Shown here one piece after another: positions 33,712 through 44,626 of a stretch of 64,000 nt of DNA; position 1 is the stretch's first letter; every line of letters begins with the position of its first letter. Source of the stretch: Haemaphysalis longicornis (lineage: Eukaryota > Arthropoda > Arachnida > Ixodida > Ixodidae); contig CM023449.1 of the NCBI GenBank assembly GCA_013339765.2, forward strand, positions 36,038,353 to 36,102,352. The letters run 5' to 3'. The notes under the pieces are model-generated. The model made no database searches. It was not told where the DNA came from and saw only the letters and a list, made by a program, of their open reading frames with translations. Made by a program: the position numbers and the translations under genes.

Positions 33712-33895
33712 TTAATCCCTGTTGAATGCCTATGGCTGGCTTTCGTATCTGTACACACATCCACGGAAAGAAGTCCGCTGCGCCGGTCCTGCCAAAGCTT
33801 CTCGATGGCGGACTGTGGACGACGTCGTCGAAGCCTTCCCCCTCGGGGCTAAAGTTCCTCAATGTCGGCGTGGAGACGCCGCTGTTCGCCACCAA
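33712..33895 (-). pseudogene. Out-of-frame remnant of the 3' end of RS-rich copy 1
   Basis: A different minus-strand frame reads NSGVSTPTLRNFSPEGEGFDD, matching the C-terminus of the intact paralogue (NSGVSTPTLRNFDPEVEGLN). A second one-base shift after SRSFG removes the rest. The homologous stop lies at about 33712. The 3' coding part has therefore decayed, or the protein of copy 1 ends early with a new tail. Confidence 0.75.
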
Positions 33896-36050
33896 CCCAC
33901 CGCCTAAGTTCCTCGACGCCGACCTCGAGGTGGCCGTTGTACGCCCCCATCTCGCCGTTCAAATTTCGCGCGCGGCGCCTCTCTTCGACCCCGTACGTCG
34001 GAAGCGCCTCGGTGGCATTCCTCGTTGGCGGTCTCTGAAGGCCTTCCAATTCACGCGGCTGTACACCCAGCATGTTGAGGAAAGGGCAGCCGTTTCCACC
34101 CCGTCTGGAGCTGAGGGATTCCACCACCACCTCGACGCGTTTACGAATGTTTTCCAGTTCGTTCTGTGCTTCGGATGACATCCGCCCGGTGACGCTTCGT
34201 TTGAACTCAACCCCTTTGCATTTTTTCTTCCCTCGTCGACCGTCCGAAGAAGAACTGGAGGAAGATGAGGCCTTTTTCTTCGCGGATTTGTCCTTGCCAC
34301 GTCTTCTGCCGCGTGACGAGGAAGAGTTCGAAGACGAAGACGACCTTTTAGTCTTAGATTTAGACCGTCTCTTCGACCGAGACTTAAAGCTTTTGGTAGA
34401 ATCATCCTTGCGTCGCCGAGGGGTGCGCGAACGTCGCGATTTGCCGTCCGAGGATGAAGACGAAGAAGATGACTCCTTCCGCCTCCTCGAGGGATCTCGC
34501 TGTGGCGACGAGCTTCCCTTCGGGTCGTCGTAGTCATCCCGGAAGCGCCGATTTGGCGAGCGTGTGAGCCAAGCTTTTCTGGATACACCCTCATCCTCGC
34601 GGAAGTTTTGCAGGGACGTTGTCCAACTCTCCGGTAGATTGCCGCCCGTTACCGTACGTTCCTTTTTTTCACCAGTTTCATAGCCGGCAACTTCACCGTA
34701 TGTTTGTGGAAACATTCTCTCTGCGCAATGCTCATCGATATCCTCCCGTATCTTGCGTAACAGGTCCGACGCCCTTTTCTGCGGCAGCTTTGACACGGCC
34801 CTCCTCGGCTGCTCATAGTCTTCCCTTACGCGTTGCCAATTCTCACCAAAGTAAGCACGTCCTCCGTAATACCTCGCGTTTGGCGGTGGACCATCGTAGC
34901 GATCAGGCGAACGGTCGTAGCGATCCCCTGAGCGGTCATAGCGATCTGGTGTACGGTCGTAGCGAAGTATCGGCCCACCGTAATCGGGAGGATGTCGCAT
35001 CGGCTTGCGGTATCCAGGCGTGGGCTGCCTTTCGAAGCCCCCTGGAACGTTCACTGATCTTTCAAAACTACCACGCCTCCAAATGGGCGGTCCGGCGTAC
35101 CCGCGGCCGGACGGAACCATTAATTCCTCATAATTTGGGGGAACGTTGATACTATCTTCTAAGCGGCCTCCCATTTTCATCAGCCTTTTCTTTTGAGGCC
35201 ACGTTTGGGCGAGCTCCACAAACGTCAGCGCTGTGTCCATTTCCGCGAACTCTCTAAACATCTCTCGGTGTTCAGTGGCAATTGGCTGGCCGTTGCAGCC
35301 AATCATTGGCCTACCCGCGTCTTCGTAGCCTCCGTCCATCAGCCTACCCGCTTCGTAGCCGCTAGACATGGGTATGCCCCTGCCGTATCCGCAGGGGTGA
35401 CCCGGCCCCACGCCCATTGCTCTGTTGTACCCGCACCCCGGTCCGGGGACCATACCCGGTGCCATTTCCGGCGCAACGTTCTGCGTAGAGAACCTCTGCT
35501 CAGGCGGCACAGTATACGCAGGCAGGCTCTCGATGTACATCTTGCCTCGTACAATGTTTGGCCCCACCTGTTGCTCGTACGCCTTGACCGCTGACACGTA
35601 CTCCTTGGCAGACTCGGATGGCTCCCCTCGCACAGTGTCTCTGGTGTCGGCCCCGTCCTGTTGCAGTTGCTGCTGCTCCTGCTGGCTGCTCCCTGTCACC
35701 GTTGGCGCGGCTGGCGCAGAGTTCTCTTGTGGTGGCTGGACGCGAAGGGCTTCAAAAGACGTCGAGGACGACGACGCAAGAGGAGGACCGCGAGGTTGCT
35801 GAGTTGGCGTTGCCGAAGACGGGGGTAGAAAACTTGGGTGCTGCTGAGTTGGCGCGGCCGATGCCGGGGGAAGCAGACCGGGGGGTGTCCGAGATGGCGT
35901 GAAAGAATCTGGGGGAGGAGCACCAGGTACACCTTCGGTAGGTGGGAACGCAGGTGGCGGGAGACCCAATCCTGGGGATTGCCCAGGTGGTGTGATGGGA
36001 ACTGGCTTTTGCGAACCGTAGAAAGTTGGCCCTGGAGGAGCTTCGGCCAT
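33849..36050 (-). CDS. Uncharacterised proline-rich/RS-rich protein, copy 1 (3' frameshifted)
   Basis: This is a single open frame of 733 codons without introns. ATG at 36050 is preceded in frame by TAG and has a good context (AAAAATGG). Residues 1-110 are Pro-rich (PITPPGQSPGLGLPPPAFPP); about 150-250 is a block almost identical to the paralogue, including GPNIVRGKMYIESLPAY. YDRSPDRYDRS repeats follow at about 375-400, then an Arg/Ser low-complexity region (RRRKESSSSSSSSDGKSRRS) at about 540-630 and a short helical segment (SEAQNELENIRKRVEVVVESL). Compared with copy 2, a +1 insertion near residue 700 changes the last 30 or so codons, and a second +1 lies further on, so the ancestral end is lost. 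No family is recognised. The composition resembles splicing-associated SRRM-type proteins, which is only an analogy. Confidence 0.6.
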   Translation of the reverse strand: MAEAPPGPTFYGSQKPVPITPPGQSPGLGLPPPAFPPTEGVPGAPPPDSFTPSRTPPGLLPPASAAPTQQHPSFLPPSSATPTQQPRGPPLASSSSTSFEALRVQPPQENSAPAAPTVTGSSQQEQQQLQQDGADTRDTVRGEPSESAKEYVSAVKAYEQQVGPNIVRGKMYIESLPAYTVPPEQRFSTQNVAPEMAPGMVPGPGCGYNRAMGVGPGHPCGYGRGIPMSSGYEAGRLMDGGYEDAGRPMIGCNGQPIATEHREMFREFAEMDTALTFVELAQTWPQKKRLMKMGGRLEDSINVPPNYEELMVPSGRGYAGPPIWRRGSFERSVNVPGGFERQPTPGYRKPMRHPPDYGGPILRYDRTPDRYDRSGDRYDRSPDRYDGPPPNARYYGGRAYFGENWQRVREDYEQPRRAVSKLPQKRASDLLRKIREDIDEHCAERMFPQTYGEVAGYETGEKKERTVTGGNLPESWTTSLQNFREDEGVSRKAWLTRSPNRRFRDDYDDPKGSSSPQRDPSRRRKESSSSSSSSDGKSRRSRTPRRRKDDSTKSFKSRSKRRSKSKTKRSSSSSNSSSSRGRRRGKDKSAKKKASSSSSSSSDGRRGKKKCKGVEFKRSVTGRMSSEAQNELENIRKRVEVVVESLSSRRGGNGCPFLNMLGVQPRELEGLQRPPTRNATEALPTYGVEERRRARNLNGEMGAYNGHLEVGVEELRRWVGGEQRRLHADIEEL

Positions 36051-36244
36051 TTTTGACAGGCACGAGGCTCCAGACTTTGATTTTGAACGCTTCTAGCGGA
36101 AGATGCCTCGACACAGCTCGATCCGTTGCCGTTCGGCGAGGGAGACCCGCAGCGTGGATTGACCTGGAAGCGAAAGTAAAAGCTTGCACATGGTCGAGCA
36201 AGTTGTTTACTTATTACCTTTAATCGCTCTTCTCATATTTCGTC

Positions 36245-37575
36245 CTAAATTCAAACCACTGTGTTAGCAAGCAGTACGAGTTCTGGTAATTGTCGCGTTG
36301 TTTTGTTGAGCCTTTTTGCTACAAGGACCCAAAAAACGGAAACTACCTCCTCAAGTTGACATTTAGTCGAAAGAAATACAAGATAGGAAACAAGTGACCA
36401 TGTGTCACTTGCTTATGAGAAAGAATGCCAAGAGGGTAAGTAGGGAAGGACATTGCCGGGCTCACTCACAAAACTGCAATCCTTATCATTGAATACACAA
36501 TGAAATGCCTAATCGTGACTCCTGTGTAGGCATTAAAATCTTCAATTTTCGTAATCATTAAAAGGACGCTGTATTTATTATAATCCATGGCCGCCTATAT
36601 GCTTGTTCCATTGCGACTGTTTCCGAGAGACGATAGCCTTTTAGTCTTCTGCCGCCACTGCTGCGCAAAACACCTTCCCTCTCTTCCCCTCCAAACCAAC
36701 GGGCCCTTCGATTCCCCCAGCGCTTTTGCCATTGTTATTGCTATTCCGATTTTAAAAATTCAATTCAATTTTCCCGCGCTTCCTCCACTTGCACAACGTC
36801 TGCTTAGAGAATGCGAAACTCCTCCCTTCTTCACAGCCGGGATAGAGCAGTGGCGCGCTCCGCTTTTGCAACGCAGCAAAGAAAGGCTTAAGAGAGGCCC
36901 CGGTTTTCACCGGCGCATTGAGAGAAGTGTGGAGAAAGTCACGTGCTTTTTCCGCGGTCATTTGGGGTCACGCTAATTGGGCGTCCTATAATAGCAACGC
37001 CGCCGAATGCCGGCCCACAGAGGCCTTACGTCACTGCGCGGCCCAGCAGGTAGCCAATGGTTGGCAGGAGGAGACGAAGCAGATGAAGTGGAGCGAGCGA
37101 TGGCGCAGAAGGTACCGCGTGCGTGCAAAACAAGCAAAAAGGGGCGACCTCCAAACATGGCTTTCGCGGCTGCAGTAGAAGTGACGTCAAGACCTCTCCC
37201 AAGCTTTTCTTTCATCCACAATTTTAACATAGCGGCTCCGCTGCGCTATGCATTGTGGGTTCCGGGACGCGACTACGCAAGTGCGGCCGGGCACTACGTC
37301 TATATACGACCCCCTCATCAGAGCGAATGCTTGCACATGCCGAGGCGGACACCGGAACGAATGCGCACATGCCCGTTCCGGTGCCGGTACCCGCCACCGT
37401 TAGCGTAGCGCACGCTAGCCGCTAAGCTATGCCTCGATAGCGACACTGCTGCTCCCCGCCACACCACAGGCAGGCAATACGCAGATGTTTTGTGCCCTGC
37501 ACTGCGCCCCTGTCAATTGTGTTTCTCTTCGTCGGAAGCTTCGCTGGGTAATCCGCCACCGTATGATGGTTCAGC
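36245..37575. other. 5' flank of RS-rich copy 1 and unmatched insert
   Basis: Bases 36051-36640 align with 61932-62600. From about 36645 to 37575 there is extra sequence absent from copy 2. It is CpG-rich in parts (37000-37420), and I see no coding gene or clear terminal repeats. Confidence 0.5.
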
Positions 37576-37960
37576 TTAAATGCATGTCTCGTTATAAACA
37601 CGTCCTCCCGGTTATAAACCCTCGTTATAACCGAGTGGTCGGGATATGAAGTAAGCTTCGTTATAAGTGATGCCGTTATAAGTGATGTTCGTTAAAAGCG
37701 GAGGGTATTTGGTGTGTACCCATTGCAGTAATGATCATGAAACACTCCGAACAGAGCGAGGCTTCTAATGAAGCGGTTTCAGTATGAGGAGTGCTTGCAG
37801 TACATGCCTCAGGGCATCGCCGTCGTGACCACCATGGCCAGCTCTACGGTACAGGTGTTTATTACAGTAATCCGTCGTTATAAAGAAGTCAGCGGGACGG
37901 CCAAAAATTTCGCTATAAGTAGTGGTTCGATATAAGCAACAACTCTAGAAAATTTAAAGC
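37575..37960. repeat. TTATAACC-type inverted repeat debris
   Basis: CTCGTTATAAAC, CCTCGTTATAACCGAG and CTTCGTTATAAGTG words at 37580-37690 face GTCGTTATAAAG and TTCGCTATAAGTAG at 37870-37930. The first part is shared with 62610-62700 in copy 2. It resembles ends of pogo-like DNA elements. Confidence 0.4.
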
Positions 37961-38256
37961 ATTTGAGCTTTAATTGCGCCACAGCTGCGAGGAATCAGAG
38001 CACAATCTATTCAGTGAAGCAAAACTTTATTCAGGTGCAAAAAAGGCAGGGAACTTTGGCCGTTTCAAGTTCGTGCTGGGCGCGAAGGTGTTGTGTGAGT
38101 GAAGGTGTTGTGTGAGTGACACGCCCGTCCATGGTCTTCACGTCTATGTTCCTGCCATTCTTTTAATGTGTTTCACGTCCCCATTATTGACTCGTCATGG
38201 TGACGTTATCGTTCAGGTCTGTCACTACCAACAAGACAAGGCACTCACAACTGATT

Positions 38257-39161
38257 TTAAAGGGGCCATGCAGACCAAATACAAGTTTCGTTCACTCGAA
38301 CGGTTGCCTCATTAGAATCTTACAGATACCACTTTTAACGCATACTTCGCTCAAATGAGCTACATAATTAGGAAAAAAGCGAATGGCCACGTGACACACT
38401 GGCTCATTTCCCGCAACAGAACCTATGATATCATAAGTGTCCAGCTGTGCAATTGGCTGAGGCTGGCAAAAGAAAACGCAAATTAGGCAGTGCTCATAGG
38501 CTTACCAAACGAGCTATTTGCGCCTAAATGGAATGCATATTCACTTTACAACAGTAATAATGGTGCAGTAAACAATGAAAGTTACCAAAGTACACGCAAA
38601 GATATAAGTACCGATGCCCACTTCCGTTGGTACTCGGCTTGTTGATACTCGTTGGTACTCGTCGGTAACCGTTGGTACTCGTTGGTACTATGCTTGTTTT
38701 AGCTGAACATCAGTCCGTCGGTTTGGAGTTGTCTTACACTGCACTGGCCGGTTGCCGGAAGCGACGGTGTCTTACGTGACCCCCTTAGTCCACCTTGCCT
38801 TAAGTTTCGCGAAAGGGTTACTTTCTACCGTAGCAAAAACAAGGCAGGTGTGAATACGGCCAAAACCAAAGCGGCAGTGGCCAATGGTCCATGACTGACT
38901 TTAATAGCGGCATCTGGGAGGACTGACGGCAAGCAAGGCTGAAGAGCCGAATGACGCAGTGGAGTTCGTTTTAATAGCGGCGTGATGACTTCTTTGCACA
39001 CGTATGGGAAACCCATGGTTTGGCGAGAGTATCAAAATTTTAACTTAAACCGATCAATTTTTCAGTGATTACAGCCTTATCTGCTGCCGGACAAGCCCTG
39101 GCGGCAGTATAAAACACGTAATCTTTCGAATAACACAAACTTGTATTTTGTCTGCATTTAA
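38257..39161. mobile_element. TTAAAGGGGCC TIR element, copy B
   Basis: It starts TTAAAGGGGCCATGCAGACC and matches copy A through the element. The right end (TTAAATGCAGACAAAATACA inverted) is degenerate. It contains a local GTTGGTACTC tandem at about 38628-38692. Its left flank is shared with copy C, so it was present before the segmental duplication. Confidence 0.75.
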
Positions 39162-39883
39162 GGCAGGTTGTTACAACAGAATAGCAGCCGGGTATATTTG
39201 CGCGCCCCTACCACCGTTAGCGACCCCCAACACTCGGAACGCGACACATTCATATGGTTCACAAGAGGATCCTGACCCACGGCATAGTCGCCTCTGACGT
39301 GTGTGGATGCGATGTTTAATGGAAACGCAAGCAATCATTTCTTATAAGGTTGCTCAGGTTCACAACTTTGTCGAAGGTATTAGCGCTAACCAAGCTGCGG
39401 TTCGCATGTTAGCTGCAGTCAGGCACGTAAAATGATTCCTTATCCGACCAGAATGCAATAAGCGATGACTGACTTTATACGCACGACGTCATGAAGTCTG
39501 GCGGAAGCCACTGTACGCACGACGTGAATGACGCGTCAACGCTGCACCGGCGCCGCGCCGTTGCTCCGGCTGTACCAATCGCCCTGATAGAGCGTTTTGC
39601 CGACTTCCCAAGCCGCTGTATCGCCGTTTTCCGACGCACCACGGCTTTGGTGGCCTCTAGCCACCATACCACGGGGCGCGAAGCCAATGGTTCAAATGAA
39701 AGCCGTACAAGGCTCCTCGAAATGGCTTTTCGTCAAACACGTTGATTACGTTGACCGATAGCCTAAACAATGCGGCAAATTGTTCTACTCATGCGCGTTA
39801 AGTTACAGGTTCAAGTTCAGTTGCAACAAATTAAAAAAAAAACCAAGTGAGATGCACCCCTACTTCATTCTGTTCTTAAACGT

Positions 39884-40121
39884 TGATTGATTGTAGGGTT
39901 TAACGTGCCGACGTTATGCAGGCGATGAGGCGCGCCTAGTGAAGGGCTCCGGATTAATTTTGACCACCTGGGGATCTTTAACGTGCGCTGAAATCTCGTA
40001 CACACGGGTGTTTTTGCTTTTCGCCCCCATCAGAAAAGCGGCCACCACGGCCAGGAATCGAATCCGCGACCTCGTGCTCAGCTGCGCAACGCCTTAGCCA
40101 CTGAGCCACCGCGGCGGGTTA
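39884..40121 (-). mobile_element. Ruka-like SINE, full length, 11-bp target duplication
   Basis: Read on the minus strand it starts with the tRNA-like head (box A TGGCTCAGTGGCTAAGGCG, box B GATTCGATTCC) and ends in CAATCAA. TTCTTAAACGT flanks it at 39873-39883 and 40122-40132. The body matches the other copies in this window. Confidence 0.9.
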
Positions 40122-40800
40122 TTCTTAAACGTATTTCGGTGGCCACATGCAAGCCAATTTTCACCATTTCGAAAGGAACACCCACGACATTTAATTTCAA
40201 GCACATCCACATGTGTGGAACAATGATAACTGCTTTCATGTTTGCTTTGGGCATTAGCCATTCACGTACACTTAAAGTGAGAAACCAAATGTCCACAGAA
40301 CATTCCAAGAAGCATGGTTTATGCATACGTCGTGAAGGAACGTCCTTCATGTGCGAAGGGTTCACGAGCCTGACCCCCTCGACGAAATGACGGCGCCAGG
40401 CCATAAACAGAAATAACCAGTTTATTCCCGACAATAAACCAACGGCATGCGTAGAAGCATCAGCGTGAACGGTAAGTCATGCGAGCAACCGCGACACTCA
40501 ACAACAAACTGCACCGATCGTGCAGAAAATAATGGGGCGCTTTTATTAACACTCACAGCGATGTCCGAGTCTATTGGCCGATTCTGTTGTCGCGTTTGCG
40601 TACTTCAGTTTCTTTTCGTTCAAGTCCTACACTTAGCCGGGAATTGACGACGTACACTGTTTTTGTAGCTTTAACTACGAAAAGGGCGTCGCGTTGTTCT
40701 GGAGCTGAAATTCTGTAAAGGCGCGATCGAAATCGTGCTAAGCACCTAAATCGTGCCCCAACTTCGAATGCCATGCCGCCTCCGTCGAAGCACAGAACAG

Positions 40801-40841
40801 GGCGGGTTCCCCAAGCCGCCTAGGGGCTTGGGGAACCCGCC
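40801..40841. repeat. Perfect 17-bp hairpin
   Basis: GGCGGGTTCCCCAAGCC is followed by a 7-base loop and its exact inverse complement. It lies inside the right part of the 39465-40960 element. Confidence 0.95.
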
Positions 40842-40960
40842 AACCCGTATTACGAGGGCGCTCTTAGTTACGAGCAACGGCCGCGTTGGCGCCTCAGTCG
40901 CGTCGTGCGTATAATGGCTCCCGCCAGACCCCACGACGTCGTGCGTATAAAGTCAGTCAT

Positions 40961-42380
40961 AAGCAATAGCGCAAACTCTACCTCCGTCTACATCGAAAGG
41001 CTTCCGAGCTGATCAAGCTGATTAATATTGTTACAAGAGACAAGCAAGGAACTCCAATAGATTACAAAATATAAAATACAATAGGGCGCGAGCTGCCATT
41101 ATCTACCACGGAAGTCCGAAGCACGCGACAGATTTCCCGTCCAACATTCCTAACAGCACAAACCTTGCTCCAAGCACTGCCGATTTGTCCCTTCTCTGTA
41201 GCAATTTAGGCGACTTTGACGTTGATGCAGTTCTCGAAGACCTCGTGTGAACTCGACGATCCCGGGCAGGGACATAACGCGGTGCGCCCGAGTACGCTGA
41301 CCACGAATTCACATTGTCTTCCATGAAGCTGACAGAAGCTAAAAGCGCGAGATCAATGCGGCCAATTACTCTTACGGACTCTGACTTGCCCATTTCCACC
41401 CACACTGGCTGCAGATGTACACCGCCTCGAAAAAAAAACACTCGAGAGCCGTTGCGCACCTGGGCGAGCTTCGCGAAAAACAGGGCCTCGCGAAAAACGC
41501 AGGATAAGAGTCACTCACTCTTGCGGTCGGGCAATTTTGCTGCGTCCAGATCCCGGAGGGGGACTAGGGGAGGCGGGGACTCATTGGATGGCCCGCGATT
41601 TCCGCTCCTGCGTCCTCGGGCATCGATGTCGTGCCGATGAAAACGAGAAACCTCCCGGTCGCTGGCGCGAGAACGAGGTGGCACGCGCTGAACCCGCGCG
41701 ACCGTCGCTTCGACCTCGTCTTCTACCCTTGAGTCCATTCGCGAGGCAGTCAAAGAGTCAGGGCTGGCGTTAAAAACCTCTTGTCTCTGTACCTTCTTAA
41801 GGACGCCGTGAAGACAAAACACATATCCATCGTGCCGGTCAGCCTTTTTCCATGGATGTGTGAGCACATTTTATAGTATGACCCGTCCGCATTTTGTTTT
41901 TCCCGCATTCTCCTTTTGTGCTAGGAGAGTGGCCTCTCTGATTTATTAAATGGTATTATAAGGCACATTGTAAAGACCTTCGCGTTTATTGTGAAAATTT
42001 GGAGGTTAAGGGCTGCGCTCTATGCTTAACTGACGATAGTGTTTATTTGGCCTTGTTCAGCAAGGGTAAGTAGTGTCTGGTACTACAGTGTGTACGACAT
42101 CCGGCTCATGATCAGTGCCTGCACAAGTTTTGTCATTTTTTCTGTAATTGCTGCACTTATCCCTGTAGAGGCGTTTTACAATGTGGGCTAAACGGACAAA
42201 TATTTCCCGTATTTCGTCGATTGTCAGATTCGCGCTTTCGTTTCCCTTGTAGGGCCAAGCCGAGGATTTTTACGTGACTTTGTTGCGAGGATCACATGCT
42301 GGGAGATTGTTCGGGAAATTTTAATTTACCGTGGACATCATGAACAGCTGCTGGCCGAGATAAGACTACTGTACGAACGT
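40961..42380. other. Intergenic stretch without recognisable genes
   Basis: Frames of up to 118 codons exist on both strands, but none has a recognisable motif, a paralogue in the window or consistent codon bias. No clear terminal repeats are seen. Confidence 0.5.
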
Positions 42381-42389
42381 GCCACCCAA

Positions 42390-42971
42390 GCAGGTCATGA
42401 CATTGTCTTTCAGTGGCTTCCCACTGTCATTGCGGCCTTGTCGGAAACGAAAGTGCGGACGCTGCCGCACGCTTGGCACACCAAAAAACGGAGACCATAT
42501 CTATTTCGTTATCCAGGACGGACGCCGCTAGAACTCTCCGCAAACTTGCTCGGGAGAGTGCACGCTATCCAAATGGACCACCCAAGAGTTCACGAGCGCT
42601 CGTATTCATGCCCTGGACCCCAATCTCCAGCGCCCCCTTCCATTAGGCCTCCCACGATCTGATGCAACCATTCTTTGTCGTCTCTGGCTTGGAATCGCAT
42701 TCACAAATGCTTACTCCTATTTGATTGGAATGGCAGCCAGTGAGGCGTGCGAAGTGACACACCAGAGACCATACGACATGTCCTCTGCGATTGTCCACGG
42801 TTTTCATCGGAACGAAGCCAACTCTCTGCGACTCTACGAAAGTTAGACTCTCGGCGCCCGTTCTCTGAGGAGACAATCCTGGGCCACTGGCCTTCTCCGT
42901 CGTCTGCGGACAAGGCGAGAAAAGCGCTCCTGTGTTTCCTCAAAACGACGGAATTGCACAAAAGACTGTAG
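42390..42971 (+). mobile_element. I-clade-like LINE 3' end with RNase H remnant
   Basis: One frame gives QWLPSHC and, after a one-base break, CGLVGNESADAAARLAHQ, the C-terminal half of a LINE RNase H domain. Further on, ETIRHVLCDCPRFSSERSQL and ALLCFLKTTELHKRL end at TAG 42969. At least two frame breaks show it is dead. The pyrimidine-rich stretch to about 43260 is probably its 3' UTR. Confidence 0.85.
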
Positions 42972-43819
42972 CGCAAAAGGCTATCCGCTATGAACTCAGT
43001 GAACTTGTTTGTCTATAGTGTCCTACCGCTAGGCTCACCACACTGCGCTATATGTCTGTCCCTTTCCCCTTCTTTTTCTATTTTCCTCTTTTTCCTCATT
43101 GTTCCCCTTTCCCCTGTGCAGGATTGCATACTAGGTCGTAGCCTGGTTAACATTCTTGCCTTTCCTTTACTTCTTCTCTCTCACTCTTTAATTTACCGCG
43201 TAGCGCCGTTCATTGTTTGCCAGGCAAGAGCTTGCGACAGTGACACGACCGCAAAGCTGTTTTAACCTATTTCAAGAATCGCGCAATCCGACGCCCGACA
43301 CTCGGTTTATTTAATTATTGGGGCACATCTTAGTTTGTTTCTGATTACAGTGTAGGCTTTCCTTAGTTTTCGAGAGCCTGGTGTTCATCTTGTGCCACCG
43401 GTTTCAGCTAGGTCACAGAATGTTGGCGTCGGCCTCAATTTAGTTCGTCGGAGAGGCGCTAGCTTTGGTGGTGCCGTAAGTTGCGGGGACGGCTGACGAA
43501 CGTGTTTGCTCAGCATGCGACTGCACTCAGCGCCTGTAACTAACTTCGGTGCGCAGGCTCAATGCCTGCTGAAATCGCCTATCTTTACTTTTGCCTCGTT
43601 CGTAGTATCGTTGATTTCCTTTCTAGATTCTAATTGGCGCTGCTCGGCGTTTCTGATACCGGCGCACAGAAGTATCTGGCAGCCTCAGTTTTTAGCACCG
43701 ACGATGTACTTCCGTAGACGCTTGATAAGCACGGCTGATAGCGGATGGATAGGAGGCACGGCAAAATCGAAAAATGAGCCTCATAACGCTAGCGCGTTAA
43801 AACAGGCAGGTGTTAGAAC

Positions 43820-44148
43820 AACGGGTTACAGGACTAATGTATATAGATGACATACTGTTGATGGTGGGCAAACCGATAGGTATAGAGGCATGATGGATAT
43901 ATGCGATGAAGAAGCGACGCACCTTGGCCTATCATTTAGCAGAAAAAAATCGCGGATCATGGTTTTAACGACGGCGCAGAGCACAAAACCGTATCAGTGA
44001 CAGAAGTAGAAATATTACGGTTGAAAGAGTATAAATATTTAGCCGTACGCCTTAACGATAGTGAAGTTAACACGCATTTGCGAAGGGAAAACGGAACGCG
44101 GCTATAATGAACCATGGAGTCCTCTGGGGCTACACCAATTACGAGGTG
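43820..44148 (+). mobile_element. LINE reverse transcriptase fragment, 5' part of a split element
   Basis: The frame contains LMYIDDILLM with the catalytic YxDD at 43841-43852, then GLSFSRKKSRIMVLT and, after breaks, NHGVLWGYTNYEV up to 44148. The reading is continued on the far side of the 44149-55432 insert (VRGVWKLVMLPGEL). Several frame breaks are present. Confidence 0.8.
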
Positions 44149-44504
44149 CACTCTTAATCTGGTTCCATGTAAGTTCCAGTTAAACGGGGCGATCCACATA
44201 TTTTTATCTGGATCTAAACGAAGAATAACTGGAACGAGAGATATAAGTGGATCTTATCTGGAACTGTGCATTTGTTTTCTTTAGGTTTGTGGTTATTATG
44301 TGGAACCGAATAAATGAGGGGATGCGCTGTCGGCCGTTCCAGTTACTGTTCCACTAATGTCCCAGTAAAAATTTTGGACAGTGCTTTTGTATATTTTTTG
44401 CTCGTGTCTTGTTCCACATAACGTGTGCGCTGCAGTGAAGTATGCACTGAATCGTGCATTAACTGGAGCAATGAACCACATATATATTTGACGCGCTTTG
44501 GCGC

Positions 44505-44626
44505 ACAAGCGCACGCACTTGCGCGCACACGCCCACAGACATAGATACAGGCACGAACGCACACCCGCGCACCCACACATACACACACACATGCATGCAG
44601 TCACACACGTACACACGCACGCACCA
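44505..44626 (-). repeat. CA/CG-rich simple repeat
   Basis: Degenerate CACACA/CGCACA repeats, read GTGTGTGTG on the minus strand. Confidence 0.8.

Larger units (their letters stand above)
32040..39165. repeat. Segmental duplication, copy 1
   Basis: It aligns with about 59090-64000 in the same orientation across the 3' flank, the RS-rich ORF, its 5' flank, a TTATAACC-type segment and a TTAAAGGGG TIR element. Differences include a TIR element at 32350-33615 and about 930 bp at about 36645-37575 that are absent from copy 2. The right limit of copy 2 is cut by the window end, so the full extent is unknown. Confidence 0.85.
39465..40960. mobile_element. 1.5-kb TIR element ATGACTGACTTTATACGCAC
   Basis: ATGACTGACTTTATACGCAC plus GACGTC begins at 39465 and recurs inverted, ending at 40960. 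Similarity extends about 70 bp inward (TCTGGCGGRAGCCA, GTACGCACGACG). A Ruka SINE is nested in it and a perfect hairpin lies near its right end. No transposase frame is seen. Confidence 0.7.

Noticed and set aside
34072..34533. Plus-strand acidic Glu/Asp/Leu-rich frame
   Set aside because: It is antisense to the RS region of the minus-strand gene; the same shadow recurs at 59902-60399 opposite copy 2.
41103..41459. 118-codon minus-strand frame
   Set aside because: It has no motif, paralogue, splice context or codon bias, and is no longer than chance frames in this G/C-rich stretch.
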